From assembly GCA_038380435.1 (NCBI GenBank), contig JAWZYU010000009.1:67237901-67301900 (forward strand): 64,000 nt of DNA. Reading direction: 5' to 3'. Numbering within the stretch: position 1 is the first letter of the stretch; each line of letters opens with the position of its first letter. This DNA comes from Ryuthela nishihirai. Its lineage: Eukaryota > Arthropoda > Arachnida > Araneae > Heptathelidae. A program made the position numbers and the translations under genes. The notes under the pieces were generated by a model that did no database searches, was not told the DNA's origin, and was given only the letters and a program-made list of their open reading frames with translations. Positions 31,848 to 43,745 of this stretch are shown here, piece after piece.

Positions 31848-33000
31848 CGTCTGGTGGTTATGTGTTTGGATCTTACCTGGCTCAAGGTAATTTTTCCACT
31901 ATACTCATTATCATCATAATACTTAAGGAGTTTGATAGTGATTAAATGTTAGTAAATCAATGAGGTACTGTGGATTAATTTGTGTATGTTACTTTCACTT
32001 TGAGAAAAATTATATTCAGATTTTTATACAATTTGATATTGTGTTAAAGTCAAAATGCTGATTGTCTAATTTCACACCTTAAAAATACTCTTATGAGATT
32101 TAATATACCCTGCTTCTCTTAGCATTTGAAAGTATATTCACCAGATATGTCAGTTAAGATATGCATAATAGTTAATGACTTAAATTTAAAAAACTCTGCA
32201 GAAGGTCAAGATTAGAATAATGTTTTTTTTTAAATATGTTTCCATACAAGTTAAGTATATGCTCTTTAGAAAATAGCAAAACATATTTTTCTGTTCTGTA
32301 TATTTTTGACACCATACAAATTTAAAGTTAGTTTTTCGACTTGCCTTTGGGAAGGAATCTTATTACGAGCCTACTGGTGTAGTTTATATTTGTGACTTCA
32401 TCAACCTTTATGTAAATGACATTTAGATATTTTTAATACTTCAATTTGATTTGCACATTTGGAGTATACTGAATCATTTGAAACAGCTTGACCTTCCTAT
32501 AAAAATATAAGAAAATTTTAGATTCTAATTCTCTCTATTCAATGTTAGTAAACTGTTCAATAGTTGATATATATTGCTTCTAGTACTTTATTTTTACTTA
32601 ATTCAAGTTTTGCAATGTCATTTAATCTAAGTTGCTGCTGATGCTACACTTCTACTAATTATATATATAGCTGCAAATTTTACAAGTTAAATCTTTTCTT
32701 ATTACATGTATGTACAAATGTATTGTTTTCATTTCACAATTCAAACTATGGTTATCATAAATATTTTAAATTCCGTGTTATAAAAGTCTGTGTTTGCTGC
32801 CAAGAAACTACCCCATATACACTCTGTGAATTATGACCACCCAATCCCATGTTTTGTCAATGGAAAGATAATTTCAAAGCTCTGCAATTTCTAAAATAAA
32901 CATTTCATGGGAAAATATGACTGAATATATATAAGTTAAAAATCTATCTTAATTTTCTATATTCCAATAATATTCATTTAGCATTTAAAGAGGCTACGCT
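31848..33000. other. AT-rich interior of the THAP element
   Basis: No exon with transposase motifs was recognised in any frame. 31850-31890 vaguely resembles a SINE-B head. Confidence 0.3.
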
Positions 33001-33157
33001 TGGTTACTAACCTGGGTTCGAGACATAGGTAAGGTATGGTTGTTCGTATTGTTTTTCTGCCGGGTTTCCGCCATCCTCACAGACCTACTATGGCGTGTAA
33101 ACTTACAGGCTCATGTCAGACCTCTGCGGTAAGCAGCTGTTTGAAGGGGTATTTTAT
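32988..33157 (+). repeat. SINE-B copy
   Basis: CCTGGGTTCGAGACATAGGT (B box) and GGTAAGGTATGGTTGTTCGT, then GTGTAAACTTACAGGCTCAT and GAAGGGGTATTT. The A box is degraded. It lies inside the THAP element. Confidence 0.75.
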
Positions 33158-34768
33158 ATACATCAACATCTTAAACAGTAATGCGCATTCTGCAGAATTG
33201 GTGAAAATTGAAATCATTTTTACATATTCTGCTATAACTATGCTAATAAAATTTAATATGGGGATACTGTTTTGAGATTAACTTATTTCAACTACTTCCC
33301 AGATCAATATTTTAAACAGCCATTGTTCATATTAAATATCCCAGTTTCCATAATTCTTTAATTTTTAATGAACATAGATTTAGATAAATTTGATTGAGAT
33401 CTTTAATTGATCTTCATTTCATTTTTTTCCATAAAAGCTCATTTTAAAAGTTACAAAGCTTTGAAATTAGCTTTCCATTGACATAATATAGAATTAGGTT
33501 TCATAATCACTGAATGTATATGGATATTTCAATGTTACCTTTACATTGTATGATACTCATTGTATTTTATATTTCTGTTGTAATTTGAATCTGTTCAAAC
33601 CTTTTGACCACATATATTTAGATGTTGCTTTCAGGTTTCTTCAGAATATTTTTTCTATTATTAAAGTTTATTATGACACCAAAAAGGATAAAAATTTCTA
33701 TGTTATTGAAGAAATCAGTTTTAATATGCATTAGGGTGTAAAAAAGTTTGGGAAAGCAGTTTTTCTTTTCTTTTTATTTAAAAGTCATAGTTGTCCTAGA
33801 AACAGTTTTTATTAATGTGATGCATTTTAAAAACAGATTTAATATTAAACTATTTAAAAAATCAGCAATTGTTCAACTGGGATGAACGTAATATCTTAAA
33901 ATTTTCCTTTTCACTTTGTAACAATATTGCAACAATATTTGTTACAAAGTGAAACAAACTTTGTAACAAATTTGCACTATATTAAGTTGTTAACTTTGTA
34001 ACAATATTGCACTATATTAAGTTCCTTCATATTGCTTAAAAATTATCCCATATGATTGGTGAATTTTCCTGTTTTAATTGCATAATTTTCTTAAAAATCA
34101 AGTAAAAATTATTTTAAATATTTGTTTCATTGTAATGTGTATCCTATATATATTGGTTTTCTCAGATTGTAAATAAAAGTATTTTTAATGTGGAATTTGT
34201 TGGTTGTTTTTCTTAACATATGCAATATTGAAACACTGTTTTCATTAAATTTGCATTAGACCTCTTATACACATCTACATATTTGTGAAAAAAATAGATA
34301 TTTGTGGTACTTTATAACAAGTAGTTTTTTTCTAAATATATTTCGCACTTCTAGAATCCTTTAAGAGTGAAAATTTAGTAGCTGTTCAATACATTAATCG
34401 ATCGTTTGCAAAATTAGTTAAAAGTTTTGGAATTTCCGAACCTTTAAAGAGTGTTATTATCTAAATAATAATTTAAAGCTACCTGTATAATCGGAAACGG
34501 TAATTAATGGTTTATCAATACTAATCAAATCAAAAAAAAAACGTTATCTCTAAAAAAAATTAGAAAAAAATGTCGGAAGGAATTATTTTTTAATTATATG
34601 AAAACAAATTATTTAATGATGACGATTTATTAGTGAATATTCAAAATCAAAATGGGAAGTTCTGTTAATAAGGATACGCTATCTCTCAATCTATTCTGCC
34701 GGCAGCCCGGTCCAGTAATGCTGACGTCACAAATGACTGCTACGGCCTTCTCCTCTAGGTGGTGTTGG
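33158..34768. other. AT-rich interior with a small local repeat
   Basis: A local repeat at 33900-34022 alternates AACTTTGTAACAATATTGCA units. AAATAAAAG at about 34172 resembles a polyadenylation signal. No coding motif was recognised up to the right TIR. Confidence 0.35.
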
Positions 34769-35035
34769 CCCTGCCTCGGTTAGTTGGGGACACCGATGAG
34801 CTTGGAAAGACTGCTTTCCGTCGAATGGAACGTTAAGCCGTGGCTCGTGTGGGAAAGAGCCATGCCCAGCGTAAGTCAAAGAATACGCTGGATGGCTTTG
34901 GCAAGAGGCTACCATCTGTCTTCTAACAGCTGTCTAGTGGATCTCCGTCCCTAACCTTTTCTGAGACCTTGAGGTCCTTGGGACCTGGCCATTTAGTCCA
35001 TTGTGTGCAAAACATTTCCGCTTAGAGGTAACGTA
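34769..35035 (+). repeat. SINE-A copy, right part (split)
   Basis: CCCTGCCTCGGTTAGTTGGG continues the SINE interrupted at 28469. Body GAGCTTGGAAAGACTGCTTT and tail TCCATTGTGTGCAAAACATT are clear. Confidence 0.8.
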
Positions 35036-35182
35036 ATCCAACTCACAATACTAATAATGTGATAAACATCAATTTTTAATAACTTGACAACTTCGTAATT
35101 TCTGAGATAGCTTTACAATCCGATATTTCTGTAGATAAAATGGATAAAACCTCGAACATTCCAATTTTAATTTTTATCTCTT

Positions 35183-35512
35183 TTAACCACACGCTTGTCC
35201 AGAGATCGGATGCCACAAGTAGTTGGATTGGTTTGGGGGCGTTCAAAAAGTTCTTGACATGCATCTGAAGAACAAAAACCATTGCACCTAAACAAAACTT
35301 TTACTGTCTTTCAAAGTACTCCCTGCAGCATCTATGCAAAGTTGTAAGGTCTTGCACTCTTGAAAAAGGCTTCCCGGATAGTTCCTTTTTAATTTTTGGA
35401 AACAACCAAAAACTGCATGGTAAAACATTGTTAAAAGTATTTGGCAAACAACCCAACCCCGTTGTATATAAGTAAAATTGCGTATTTGGCAAAACAAGTG
35501 CTGAGTGGCATT
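35183..35512 (-). mobile_element. Mariner 3' fragment with shared flank
   Basis: The TIR GGCGTTCAAAAAGTTCTTGA is at about 35239. Minus frames encode CSFWLFPKIKKELSGKPF and CIDAAGSTLKDSKSFV, the transposase end. The 5' two thirds are absent, replaced by SINE-A at 35512. The 35183-35236 flank is the one shared with 27524-27575. Confidence 0.75.
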
Positions 35513-35850
35513 TGTTTTGCACACGATGGGCTAAATATCCAGGTCACAAGGACTCCAATGGCTCGGTAAGGGACAGCTGTTAGGAGACAGATGTTGGCCT
35601 CCCGTCAAGGCTATCTAGCGTGTTCTTTAACGTGCACAGGGTATGGCTCTCCCGCACACGGGACCACGACTTTACGTTCCATCCGGCGGACGGCGGCCTT
35701 TCAAGCCCATAGGTGTCTCCTACTGACCGAGGACAGGGCGAGAAGTTTTGCGAAGATGAATCTCAATGCTGACCCAGGCGAACCTAGGATATACCATATT
35801 ACGAGCCTGTCGCGCTACCGACTGAGCTCATCCTCCCCTTATCCACGGGA
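35512..35850 (-). repeat. SINE-A copy, full
   Basis: The tail TTTGCACACGATGGGCTAAA is at the left. B-box complement CAGGCGAACCTAGG and A-box complement CGCGCTACCGACTGAGCTC are at the right, a good A box in the SINE's own sense (GAGCTCAGTCGGTAGCGCG). Confidence 0.85.
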
Positions 35851-36990
35851 AAAGATTGTGAAACAATCTCGTAGATTACGACATTTTGTTGCCTCTTTAA
35901 AAATTCATACTTTTTATTATCTCTGTCAGACTTCGTCATCAATCGTGTCCTCTTGATACATTTATGAATGCAATAATAAACTTTTATTTCGTCAGTTTAT
36001 TGTCCGCATTATGGCTGGTCATTTTTTTTCTCTGTCATTTCAATCTCCCTCTTGTCTTCTCTTAAAGAATAATCCAAGACTCTGCAATATTTCCCCCGAA
36101 GCAAGACGGCACTACTTCAAGAATTTCGTCGCCCATTTGTTCCTCTTACACGTCTGCCTGTTTCTTTTCGTAATGCGCGTGCACTTTGGAGAAATGGCAC
36201 TTCAATGACCCTTCTAGTACCTTTGTCAAATGTTGAAGAGAGAGAAGATGAAAAAAGGGATCGTACGTTATTCAACAAACCTTCTACTACGAATGTGATT
36301 CAATGACTCAATTGCTTTGAGTGTGTTATTTGTTCTCCTGTAGTCATTGTTTAATTTCTCGCTTCTTGTCAGAATGCCGACCGAACTTTCTAAATGGAAA
36401 TGCCGACTTCTTTTCCTGTTCCATACTATGTCGAGTGCCATATGACAGGTTAAAAAGAAAGGCTGAGTTTCCGTTAGTTTTCCCCTTTGCCACCTCAAGC
36501 GGCAAATAATTTCAAATCTTCTTCGGGAAATTAAAAATAAGTTTACGTTTCATTTTCTACTTAGATCAAAGTTTCTGCGACTCTTTTAATTGCTTTGTCT
36601 CTCTTTGTCTGACGTCAGCTGCCAGGAAGAACTTCACGAATCGCAAAGATGTAAGGAGTTACGAACTGAAGGGAGTTATAGCTTCAGCTCTTTTTTTTTT
36701 TCATGTGCTCGTAAACAGTCTCGGATATAGCAAAGAATAGGGAGGAGAGACTTGATTTCCGTTCCAGTACAATAATTTGTCCTCGTTTTAGAGGTATTAA
36801 AAATTTCTTGGAGAATGCATGAAATATGCACAATTTTATTTTTTTGCTTCACTTACCCTTATTAGCGTTCTGAAAAGGGTGGTGGAGGGCACATTGCCCC
36901 CTCCCCTTCCTCTAGATCCAGTCCTGCTTGTAAATAATTGTCCATGTTTTAATGCTGAGTAACCTAGGATGTAATAACAAATATTAAGAG
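35851..36990. other. No recognised gene; part of a MITE-like family
   Basis: Short ORFs on both strands lack domain features. 36770-36925 (TTCTTGGAGAATGCATGAAA, then CCCCCTCCCC and CTAGATCCAGTCCTG) matches the interior and right end of the repeat at 9502-9771. Confidence 0.4.
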
Positions 36991-36997
36991 TAAATTT

Positions 36998-37225
36998 TAA
37001 TCCGATGGGCTTGGAAAGGCCGCAGTCCGACGGTTGAGACGTTAAGCCGTGGGTCCGTGTACGGGAGAGCCATACCCTGCGCACATTTAACGAATATGCT
37101 GGATGGCCTTGACGGGGGGATAATTTCTGTCTCTCAACAGCTGTTCACTAGGGCTCTTCCCCCCAACCTTCTCTAAGCCATCGGGGTCCTTGTGACTCGG
37201 CCATTTAGCCCATTAGATGAAAAAA
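36998..37225 (+). repeat. SINE-A copy, 5'-truncated
   Basis: Starts TCCGATGGGCTTGGAAAGGC, then TTAAGCCGTGGGTCCGTGTA and GCTGGATGGCCTTGACGG, with tail TGACTCGGCCATTTAGCCCA and an A run. Confidence 0.8.
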
Positions 37226-37227
37226 AA

Positions 37228-37335
37228 AGGCCGCTCAGAGTTTAAACTGAAGCGTTTAAACTGAATTTAAACTGAAAATTAACTGCTCAGCTGAAAATTA
37301 ACTGCTGAATTTAAACTGCTCAGAGTTTAAACTGA
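37228..37335. repeat. Local compound repeat of TTTAAACTGA units
   Basis: GCTCAGAGTTTAAACTGA occurs at both ends, with AAATTAACTGCTCAGCTGAA and AATTTAAACTG variants between. It is a slippage-prone micro-rearrangement. Confidence 0.7.
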
Positions 37336-37941
37336 ATGCCATCAGCATTATCCTCATAGTCTTTCAGAAACTGGGGACTGAAGCACAGATAAATGCTACG
37401 ATCGTCCTCATAGATTATTGGTCAATGACCTACAATCACCTGTCAATCAACCTGTGATCGACGAGAATTTTTGATACGTCACCCGTTCAGTCTCATAATA
37501 TCCCTATTCGTCACTTACGTCAGACAGTTAATTAAATACATTAGTAGACAGTTTGAATATAGAACTTGAATTACAAATGTTACGTAATATTTTTGTGATT
37601 CGAATTTGGTATATCAGTTAACTTCTCATAGTGACGTTTTTCCTCTACTTTCGAGTTTTTGTAGCAAGAAAAGAGAACAGTATGTACTCCGAAATATACC
37701 ATTATATTTAAAATTGCTTCCCTTAAGGGTATACAGTTGATTAATTTGAAAAAATCATATCTTATTGCAGTGAAAGGTGAAACAAAGTTACTAAATCAAA
37801 AGGAAACATGAGTTGGGTTATCTCTGAGATGCACTTTGTTTTCCAGACAATATGATAAATAGCAAGGTCCAAAGTATTTCAACGATTCACAGAAGCTTGG
37901 GGAATAGGACCAACTACACGGCTATTAGATAGAGATGAAAA
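37336..37941. other. Flank of the satellite, no gene seen
   Basis: Ordinary AT-rich sequence without ORFs of note up to the first satellite unit. Confidence 0.4.
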
Positions 37942-38005
37942 CCTCCCATGAAGACGATGAATATTATTCACCTAGCACTCTGGTGCACAGGCAATCGCGG
38001 TTTAA

Positions 38006-39093
38006 CCTCCCATGAAGACGATGAATATTATTCACCAAGCACTCTGGTGCACAGGAAATCGCGGTTTAACCTCCCATGAAGACGATGAATATTATTCACC
38101 TAGCACTCTGGTGCACAGGCAATCGCGGTTTAACCTCCCATGAAGACGATTAATATTATTCACCAAGCACTCTGGTGCACAGGCAATCGCGGTTTAACCT
38201 CCCATGAAGACGATGAATATTATTCACCTAGCACTCTGGTGCACAGGCAATCGCGGTTTAACCTCCCATGAAGACGATTAATATTATTCACCAAGCACTC
38301 TGGTGCACAGGAAATCGCGGTTTAACCTCCCATGAAGACGATGAATATTATTCACCAAGCACTCTGGTGCACAGGCAATCGCGGTTTAACCTCCCATGAA
38401 GACGATGAATATTATTCACCTAGCACTCTGGTGCACAGGCAATCGCGGTTTAACCTCCCATGAAGACGATGAATATTATTCACCTAGCACTCTGGTGCAC
38501 AGGCTATCGCGGTTTAACCTCCCATGAAGACGATTAATATTATTCACCAAGCACTCTGGTGCACAGGAAATCGCGGTTTAACCTCCCATGAAGACGATGA
38601 ATATTATTCACCAAGCACTCTGGTGCACAGGCAATCGCGGTTTAACCTCCCATGAAGACGATTAATATTATTCACCAAGCACTCTGGTGCACAGGCAATC
38701 GCGGTTTAACCTCCCATGAAGACGATGAATATTATTCACCTAGCACTCTGGTGCACAGGCAATCGCGGTTTAACCTCCCATGAAGACGATGAATATTATT
38801 CACCTAGCACTCTGGTGCACAGGCAATCGCGGTTTAACCTCCCATGAAGACGATTAATATTATTCACCAAGCACTCTGGTGCACAGGAAATCGCGGTTTA
38901 ACCTCCCATGAAGACGATGAATATTATTCACCTAGCACTCTGGTGCACAGACAATCGCTGTTTAACCTCCCATGAAGACGATTAATATTATTCACCAAGC
39001 ACTCTGGTGCACAGGCAATCGCGGTTTAACCTCCCATGAAGACGATGAATATTATTCACCTAGCACTCTGGTGCACAGGCAATCGCGGTTTAA
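38006..39093. repeat. Satellite higher-order repeat, copy 1 (17 units)
   Basis: Units 2-18 show the type order E A D A B C A A' B C D A A B A'' D A, where A' has CTATCG and A'' has ACAATCGCTG. The identical order follows in the next 1088 bp. Confidence 0.9.
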
Positions 39094-40181
39094 CCTCCCA
39101 TGAAGACGATGAATATTATTCACCAAGCACTCTGGTGCACAGGAAATCGCGGTTTAACCTCCCATGAAGACGATGAATATTATTCACCTAGCACTCTGGT
39201 GCACAGGCAATCGCGGTTTAACCTCCCATGAAGACGATTAATATTATTCACCAAGCACTCTGGTGCACAGGCAATCGCGGTTTAACCTCCCATGAAGACG
39301 ATGAATATTATTCACCTAGCACTCTGGTGCACAGGCAATCGCGGTTTAACCTCCCATGAAGACGATTAATATTATTCACCAAGCACTCTGGTGCACAGGA
39401 AATCGCGGTTTAACCTCCCATGAAGACGATGAATATTATTCACCAAGCACTCTGGTGCACAGGCAATCGCGGTTTAACCTCCCATGAAGACGATGAATAT
39501 TATTCACCTAGCACTCTGGTGCACAGGCAATCGCGGTTTAACCTCCCATGAAGACGATGAATATTATTCACCTAGCACTCTGGTGCACAGGCTATCGCGG
39601 TTTAACCTCCCATGAAGACGATTAATATTATTCACCAAGCACTCTGGTGCACAGGAAATCGCGGTTTAACCTCCCATGAAGACGATGAATATTATTCACC
39701 AAGCACTCTGGTGCACAGGCAATCGCGGTTTAACCTCCCATGAAGACGATTAATATTATTCACCAAGCACTCTGGTGCACAGGCAATCGCGGTTTAACCT
39801 CCCATGAAGACGATGAATATTATTCACCTAGCACTCTGGTGCACAGGCAATCGCGGTTTAACCTCCCATGAAGACGATGAATATTATTCACCTAGCACTC
39901 TGGTGCACAGGCAATCGCGGTTTAACCTCCCATGACGACGATTAATATTATTCACCAAGCACTCTGGTGCACAGGAAATCGCGGTTTAACCTCCCATGAA
40001 GACGATGAATATTATTCACCTAGCACTCTGGTGCACAGACAATCGCTGTTTAACCTCCCATGAAGACGATTAATATTATTCACCAAGCACTCTGGTGCAC
40101 AGGCAATCGCGGTTTAACCTCCCATGAAGACGATGAATATTATTCACCTAGCACTCTGGTGCACAGGCAATCGCGGTTTAA
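39094..40181. repeat. Satellite higher-order repeat, copy 2 (17 units)
   Basis: Units 19-35 repeat the order of copy 1, including both private variants at +1088 bp (38504 to 39592 and 38951 to 40039). The only difference noticed is CATGACGACG in unit 32. This implies a recent 1088-bp duplication. Confidence 0.9.
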
Positions 40182-43100
40182 CCTCCCATGAAGACGATTA
40201 ATATTATTCACCAAGCACTCTGGTGCACAGGAAATCGCGGTTTAACCTCCCATGAAGACGATGAATATTATTCACCAAGCACTCTGGTGCACAGGCAATC
40301 GCGGTTTAACCTCCCATGAAGACGATGAATATTATTCACCTAGCACTCTGGTGCACAGGCAATCGCGGTTTAACCTCCCATGAAGACGATTAATATTATT
40401 CACCAAGCACTCTGGTGCACAGGCAATCGCGGTTTAACCTCCCATGAAGACGATGAATATTATTCACCTAGCACTCTGGTGCACAGGCAATCGCGGTTTA
40501 ACCTCCCATGAAGACGATTAATATTATTCACCAAGCACTCTGGTGCACAGGAAATCGCGGTTTAACCTCCCATGAAGACGATGAATATTATTCACCAAGC
40601 ACTCTGGTGCACAGGCAATCGCGGTTTAACCTCCCATGAAGACGATGAATATTATTCACCTAGCACTCTGGTGCACAGGCAATCGCGGTTTAACCTCCCA
40701 TGAAGACGATGAATATTATTCACCTAGCACTCTGGTGCACAGGCAATCGCGGTTTAACCTCCCATGAAGACGATTAATATTATTCACCAAGCACTCTGGT
40801 GCACAGGAAATCGCGGTTTAACCTCCCATGAAGACGATGAATATTATTCACCAAGCACTCTGGTGCACAGGCAATCGCGGTTTAACCTCCCATGAAGACG
40901 ATTAATATTATTCACCAAGCACTCTGGTGCACAGGCAATCGCGGTTTAACCTCCCATGAAGACGATGAATATTATTCACCAAGCACTCTGGTGCACAGGC
41001 AATCGCGGTTTAACCTCCCATGAAGACGATTAATATTATTCACCAAGCACTCTGGTGCACAGGCAATCGCGGTTTAACCTCCCATGAAGACGATGAATAT
41101 TATTCACCTAGCACTCTGGTGCACAGGCAATCGCGGTTTAACCTCCCATGAAGACGATTAATATTATTCACCAAGCACTCTGGTGCACAGGAAATCGCGG
41201 TTTAACCTCCCATGAAGACGATGAATATTATTCACCAAGCACTCTGGTGCACAGGCAATCGCGGTTTAACCTCCCATGAAGACGATGAATATTATTCACC
41301 TAGCACTCTGGTGCACAGGCAATCGCGGTTTAACCTCCCATGAAGACGATTAATATTATTCACCAAGCACTCTGGTGCACAGGAAATCGCGGTTTAACCT
41401 CCCATGAAGACGATGAATATTATTCACCAAGCACTCTGGTGCACAGGCAATCGCGGTTTAACCTCCCATGAAGACGATGAATATTATTCACCAAGAACTC
41501 TGGTGCACAGGCAATCGCGGTTTAACCTCCCATGAAGACGATGAATATTATTCACCAAGCACTCTGGTGCACAGGAAATCGCGGTTTAACCTCCCATGAA
41601 GACGATGAATATTATTCACCTAGCACTCTGGTGCACAGGCAATCGCGGTTTAACCTCCCATGAAGACGATTAATATTATTCACCAAGCACTCTGGTGCAC
41701 AGGAAATCGCGGTTTAACCTCCCATGAAGACGATGAATATTATTCACCAAGCACTCTGGTGCACAGGCAATCGCGGTTTAACCTCCCATGAAGACGATGA
41801 ATATTATTCACCAAGCACTCTGGTGCACAGGAAATCGCGGTTTAACCTCCCATGAAGACGATGAATATTATTCACCTAGCACTCTGGTGCACAGGCAATC
41901 GCGGTTTAACCTCCCATGAAGACGATGAATATTATTCACCTAGCACTCTGGTGCACAGGCAATCGCGGTTTAACCTCCCATGAAGACGATTAATATTATT
42001 CACCAAGCACTCTGGTGCACAGGAAATCGCGGTTTAACCTCCCATGAAGACGATTAATATTATTCACCAAGCACTCTGGTGCACAGGCAATCGCGGTTTA
42101 ACCTCCCATGAAGACGATGAATATTATTCACCAAGCACTCTGGTGCACAGGAAATCGCGGTTTAACCTCCCATGAAGACGATGAATATTATTCACCTAGC
42201 ACTCTGGTGCACAGGCAATCGCGGTTTAACCTCCTATGAAGACGATTAATATTATTCACCAAGCACTCTGGTGCACAGGAAATCGCGGTTTAACCTCCCA
42301 TGAAGACGATTAATATTATTCACCAAGCACTCTGGTGCACAGGCAATCGCGGTTTAACCTCCCATGAAGACGATGAATATTATTCACCAAGCACTCTGGT
42401 GCACAGGAAATCGCGGTTTAACCTCCCATGAAGACGATGAATATTATTCACCTAGCACTCTGGTGCACAGGCAATCGCGGTTTAACCTCCCATGAAGACG
42501 ATTAATATTATTCACCAAGCACTCTGGTGCACAGGAAATCGCGGTTTAACCTCCCATGAAGACGATGAATATTATTCACCAAGCACTCTGGTGCACAGGC
42601 AATCGCGGTTTAACCTCCCATGAAGACGATGAATATTATTCACCTAGCACTCTGGTGCACAGGCAATCGCGGTTTAACCTCCCATGAAGACGATTAATAT
42701 TATTCACCAAGCACTCTGGTGCACAGGAAATCGCGGTTTAACCTCCCATGAAGACGATGAATATTATTCACCAAGCACTCTGGTGCACAGGCAATCGCGG
42801 TTTAACCTCCCATGAAGACGATGAATATTATTCACCTAGCACTCTGGTGCACAGGCAATCGCGGTTTAACCTCCCATGAAGACGATTAATATTATTCACC
42901 AAGCACTCTGGTGCACAGGAAATCGCGGTTTAACCTCCCATGAAGACGATGAATATTATTCACCAAGCACTCTGGTGCACAGGCAATCGCGGTTTAACCT
43001 CCCATGAAGACGATGAATATTATTCACCAAGCACTCTGGTGCACAGGCAATCGCGGTTTAACCTCCCATGAAGACGATTAATATTATTCACCAAGCACTC

Positions 43101-43547
43101 TGGTGCACAGGAAATGGCGGTTTAACCTCCCATGAAGACGATGAATATTATTCACCAAGCACTCTGGTGCACAGGCAATCGCGGTTTAACCTCCCATGAA
43201 GACGATGAATATTATTCACCAAGCACTCTGGTGCACAGGCAATCGCGGTTTAACCTCCCATTGACAAATGGCTATCTTTTCATACCCATCGAAGTGAAAC
43301 ACGGCCCAGTTCTACTTACTTTCAATCAACATATGATACTACTATTAAAAATTCCTGCAGGCATCTTACATATTCATCAAGTCTACAGTGAATTTTATTA
43401 TGTTCTCTTAATGAGGATTAAAAAACAGGACATCAAATATAAGAGGTAGATTCTCTTTTTGTCTCAGCGATACCATAAGAGACATTGTAGTTTCATGCCT
43501 TTTACTTCCATTAGTTCTGAATTTTGTTGGAATATAGTTCAATTTCA

Positions 43548-43745
43548 GCCGTCCCGTGGCCAAGTGGTTAGCTCGTTTGGCTACTGATCTAAGGGACCTG
43601 GGTTCGAGCCCAGGGTAAGGCATGGCTGTTTGTGTCGTTTTTCTGTTGAGGCCCTGCCATCCTCACAGACCTTCTACTATGGCATATAAACTGACAGGCT
43701 CCTGTCAGACCTCTGTGGCAAGCAGCTGCTTGAGGGGGTATTTAT
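43548..43745 (+). repeat. SINE-B copy, best preserved
   Basis: Head GTCCCGTGGCCAAGTGGTTA and B box GGGTTCGAGCCCAG are intact. The body CCATCCTCACAGACCTTCTA and AAACTGACAGGCTCCTGTCA ends GAGGGGGTATTTATTAATTT. It is useful as a working consensus for the family. Confidence 0.9.

Larger units (their letters stand above)
28470..34768 (+). mobile_element. 6.3-kb THAP-bearing DNA transposon (P-like candidate)
   Basis: The element splits a SINE-A copy. CCCTGCC flanks both sides (28463-28469, 34769-34775). Ends are inverted: AACACCACCTAGAGGAGA at 28470 and its exact complement ending two bases before 34768, with similarity over about 32 bp and a TGACGTCA motif further in on both sides. About 200 bp inside the left end lies a THAP zinc-finger exon, followed by a spliced second THAP exon. 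Known P-superfamily transposons have roughly 31-bp TIRs, 8-bp duplications, introns and an N-terminal THAP domain. No catalytic domain was recognised in the AT-rich remainder, so P assignment is inference. Confidence 0.6.
37942..43260. repeat. 64-bp satellite array, 83 units
   Basis: The unit starts CCTCCCATGAAGACGATGAA and includes GCACTCTGGTGCACAGG and ATCGCGGTTTAA. The period is exactly 64 bp across 83 units plus a 7-bp start of another. Three diagnostic sites define types: GATG/GATT, CCTAGC/CCAAGC and GGCAAT/GGAAAT. Counting by eye gives about 30 G-T-C, 18 T-A-A, 18 G-A-C, 11 T-A-C and 6 G-A-A units. 64 is not a multiple of three, so the array is not coding. Confidence 0.97.

Noticed and set aside
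31848..31892. Additional SINE-B copy
   Set aside because: GTGGTTATGTGTTTGG resembles the SINE-B head but the match is too short and lacks the tail.
37942..43260. CRISPR-like array
   Set aside because: Units are contiguous 64-bp repeats with no variable spacers, in a eukaryotic context. It is satellite DNA.
43132..43449. 105-residue ORF as a gene
   Set aside because: Its first half is satellite sequence read through and the rest is unremarkable flank. The satellite period is not a multiple of three.
43548..43622. A functional tRNA gene at the SINE-B head
   Set aside because: The A and B boxes are present but no full cloverleaf with a proper anticodon arm fits, and the same head recurs with a shared non-tRNA body.
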